Below, piece after piece: positions 63,490-64,000 of a DNA stretch of 64,000 bases. A model generated the notes under the pieces. It made no database searches. It saw only the letters and a program-made list of their open reading frames with translations, and had not been told where the DNA came from. Source of the stretch: Mucilaginibacter rubeus (lineage in GTDB: Bacteria > Bacteroidota > Bacteroidia > Sphingobacteriales > Sphingobacteriaceae); the NCBI RefSeq assembly GCF_003286415.2, contig NZ_CP043450.1:3100001-3164000 (forward strand). Reading direction: 5' to 3'. Position 1 is the stretch's first letter; each line of letters opens with the position of its first letter. The position numbers and the translations under genes are program-made.

Positions 63490-63494
63490 CAATC

Positions 63495-63896
63495 ATGTGG
63501 TCGTCGATAAAAAAAATATTCTTCGCATTATTTTTTTTCCAGCTTGCAATAGCTGTAGCACCTGCTAACGCCGAATCAATTTTAACCCACTACAAAAAAT
63601 CAGGTCGGGCTGCCGATGTAATTTCCCTTACCCACCAAAGGATCATAGGGCAAATTCAACAGCAGGAAGTACAAGATGATTCGCCTGATTCCGATGGTAA
63701 CGAAGCTGCCCATACCCGTAACATCATACGTTTTTTACCAAGCCGGGTAAATTATTCTTCGGCATTATTACCGGGGCAACAACTTTTACTTGCTGATGTT
63801 ATATCAACGGTAGAAAAACAACACAATCAGAATAAATCCATAAAAGGCTTTTTGCCTGCATATTATAATTTCCTCTTCAGGCTCAGTCCGTTCTAA
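63495..63896 (+). CDS. Small secreted hypothetical protein
   Basis: A 133-residue protein with a clear signal peptide (about residues 1-26, IFFALFFFQLAIAVAPANA with AxA cleavage). The mature part is hydrophilic with a short acidic stretch (DDSPDSDGNEA). No known domain is recognised. The -7-like box just upstream and the good signal peptide support a real gene. Periplasmic or secreted location is expected. Confidence 0.65.
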   Translation: MWSSIKKIFFALFFFQLAIAVAPANAESILTHYKKSGRAADVISLTHQRIIGQIQQQEVQDDSPDSDGNEAAHTRNIIRFLPSRVNYSSALLPGQQLLLADVISTVEKQHNQNKSIKGFLPAYYNFLFRLSPF

Positions 63897-64000
63897 TTCT
63901 TTTTCCGTTTCAAATGCCCTTTGTGGCAAATCCCTGTTTTTACACTATCAATTTAACATTGGCTAACAGTACGTGATATGCACTGCTTTGCCTATTACCC

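Overview
The window looks like a chromosomal segment of a Bacteroidota member, most likely family Sphingobacteriaceae (Mucilaginibacter- or Pedobacter-like). The evidence is a SusC/RagA TonB-linked receptor, many secreted glycoside hydrolases (GH2, GH31, GH92), FG-GAP/UnbV lipoproteins, OMP_b-brl_3 receptors and DUF6807 proteins. Candidate promoters resemble the Bacteroidota -7 box TAnnTTTG, and Shine-Dalgarno sequences are almost absent. The genus is inferred from gene content only.

Layout. 1-2.7 kb: the 5' part of a susC-like gene and a LacI regulator, with three related palindromic operators. 2.7-4.6 kb: small metabolic and stress genes (RibD-C reductase, YtxH-like protein, HAD phosphatase). 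4.6-9.0 kb: a minus-strand operon of secreted polysaccharide deacetylase, phosphoesterase and an imelysin-like/dihaem cytochrome c peroxidase fusion. 9.1-21.8 kb: carbohydrate and surface genes (GH92, an FG-GAP/UnbV lipoprotein paired with a vanadium haloperoxidase-like lipoprotein, GH2 beta-galactosidase, GH31). 22-25.6 kb: ppsA-fbp, the gluconeogenic pair, divergent from an AraC regulator. 26.6-26.9 kb: a MITE-like element flanked by a 10-bp direct repeat. 26.9-35.3 kb: NADAR protein, outer-membrane receptor, Gfo/Idh oxidoreductase plus DUF6807 protein, and a FtsX/MacB-like permease. 35.5-43.1 kb: DHA2 efflux pump divergent from an AraC regulator, TPR histidine kinase, cupin and TPR protein. 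43.5-49.0 kb: the imuA-imuB-dnaE2 mutagenesis cassette. 49.3-51.2 kb: rpiA and two tandem TetR regulators. 51.4-59.1 kb: a complete RND efflux operon (tetR, adaptor, pump, outer-membrane factor) and an AraC regulator. 59.2-63.9 kb: repeat-rich intergenic DNA, dGTPase, a CPA1 Na+/H+ antiporter and a small secreted protein.

How the parts fit: the organism appears to take up and hydrolyse complex glycans (SusC, GH2/31/92), can run gluconeogenesis (ppsA-fbp), exports toxic compounds (DHA2 and RND pumps under TetR/AraC control), and has inducible translesion DNA synthesis.

The least ordinary content is non-coding. There is a family of nested-palindrome elements with about three copies here. One adjoins a tandem duplication of the last ~29 codons of the antiporter gene whose differences are all synonymous. 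Two further intergenic hairpin repeats are present. An operator-like palindrome is shared by the tandem tetR genes and the RND operon, and several -7-like boxes lie only 4-5 nt before start codons, suggesting leaderless transcripts. No CRISPR array, tRNA, rRNA, prophage or intact insertion sequence was recognised.
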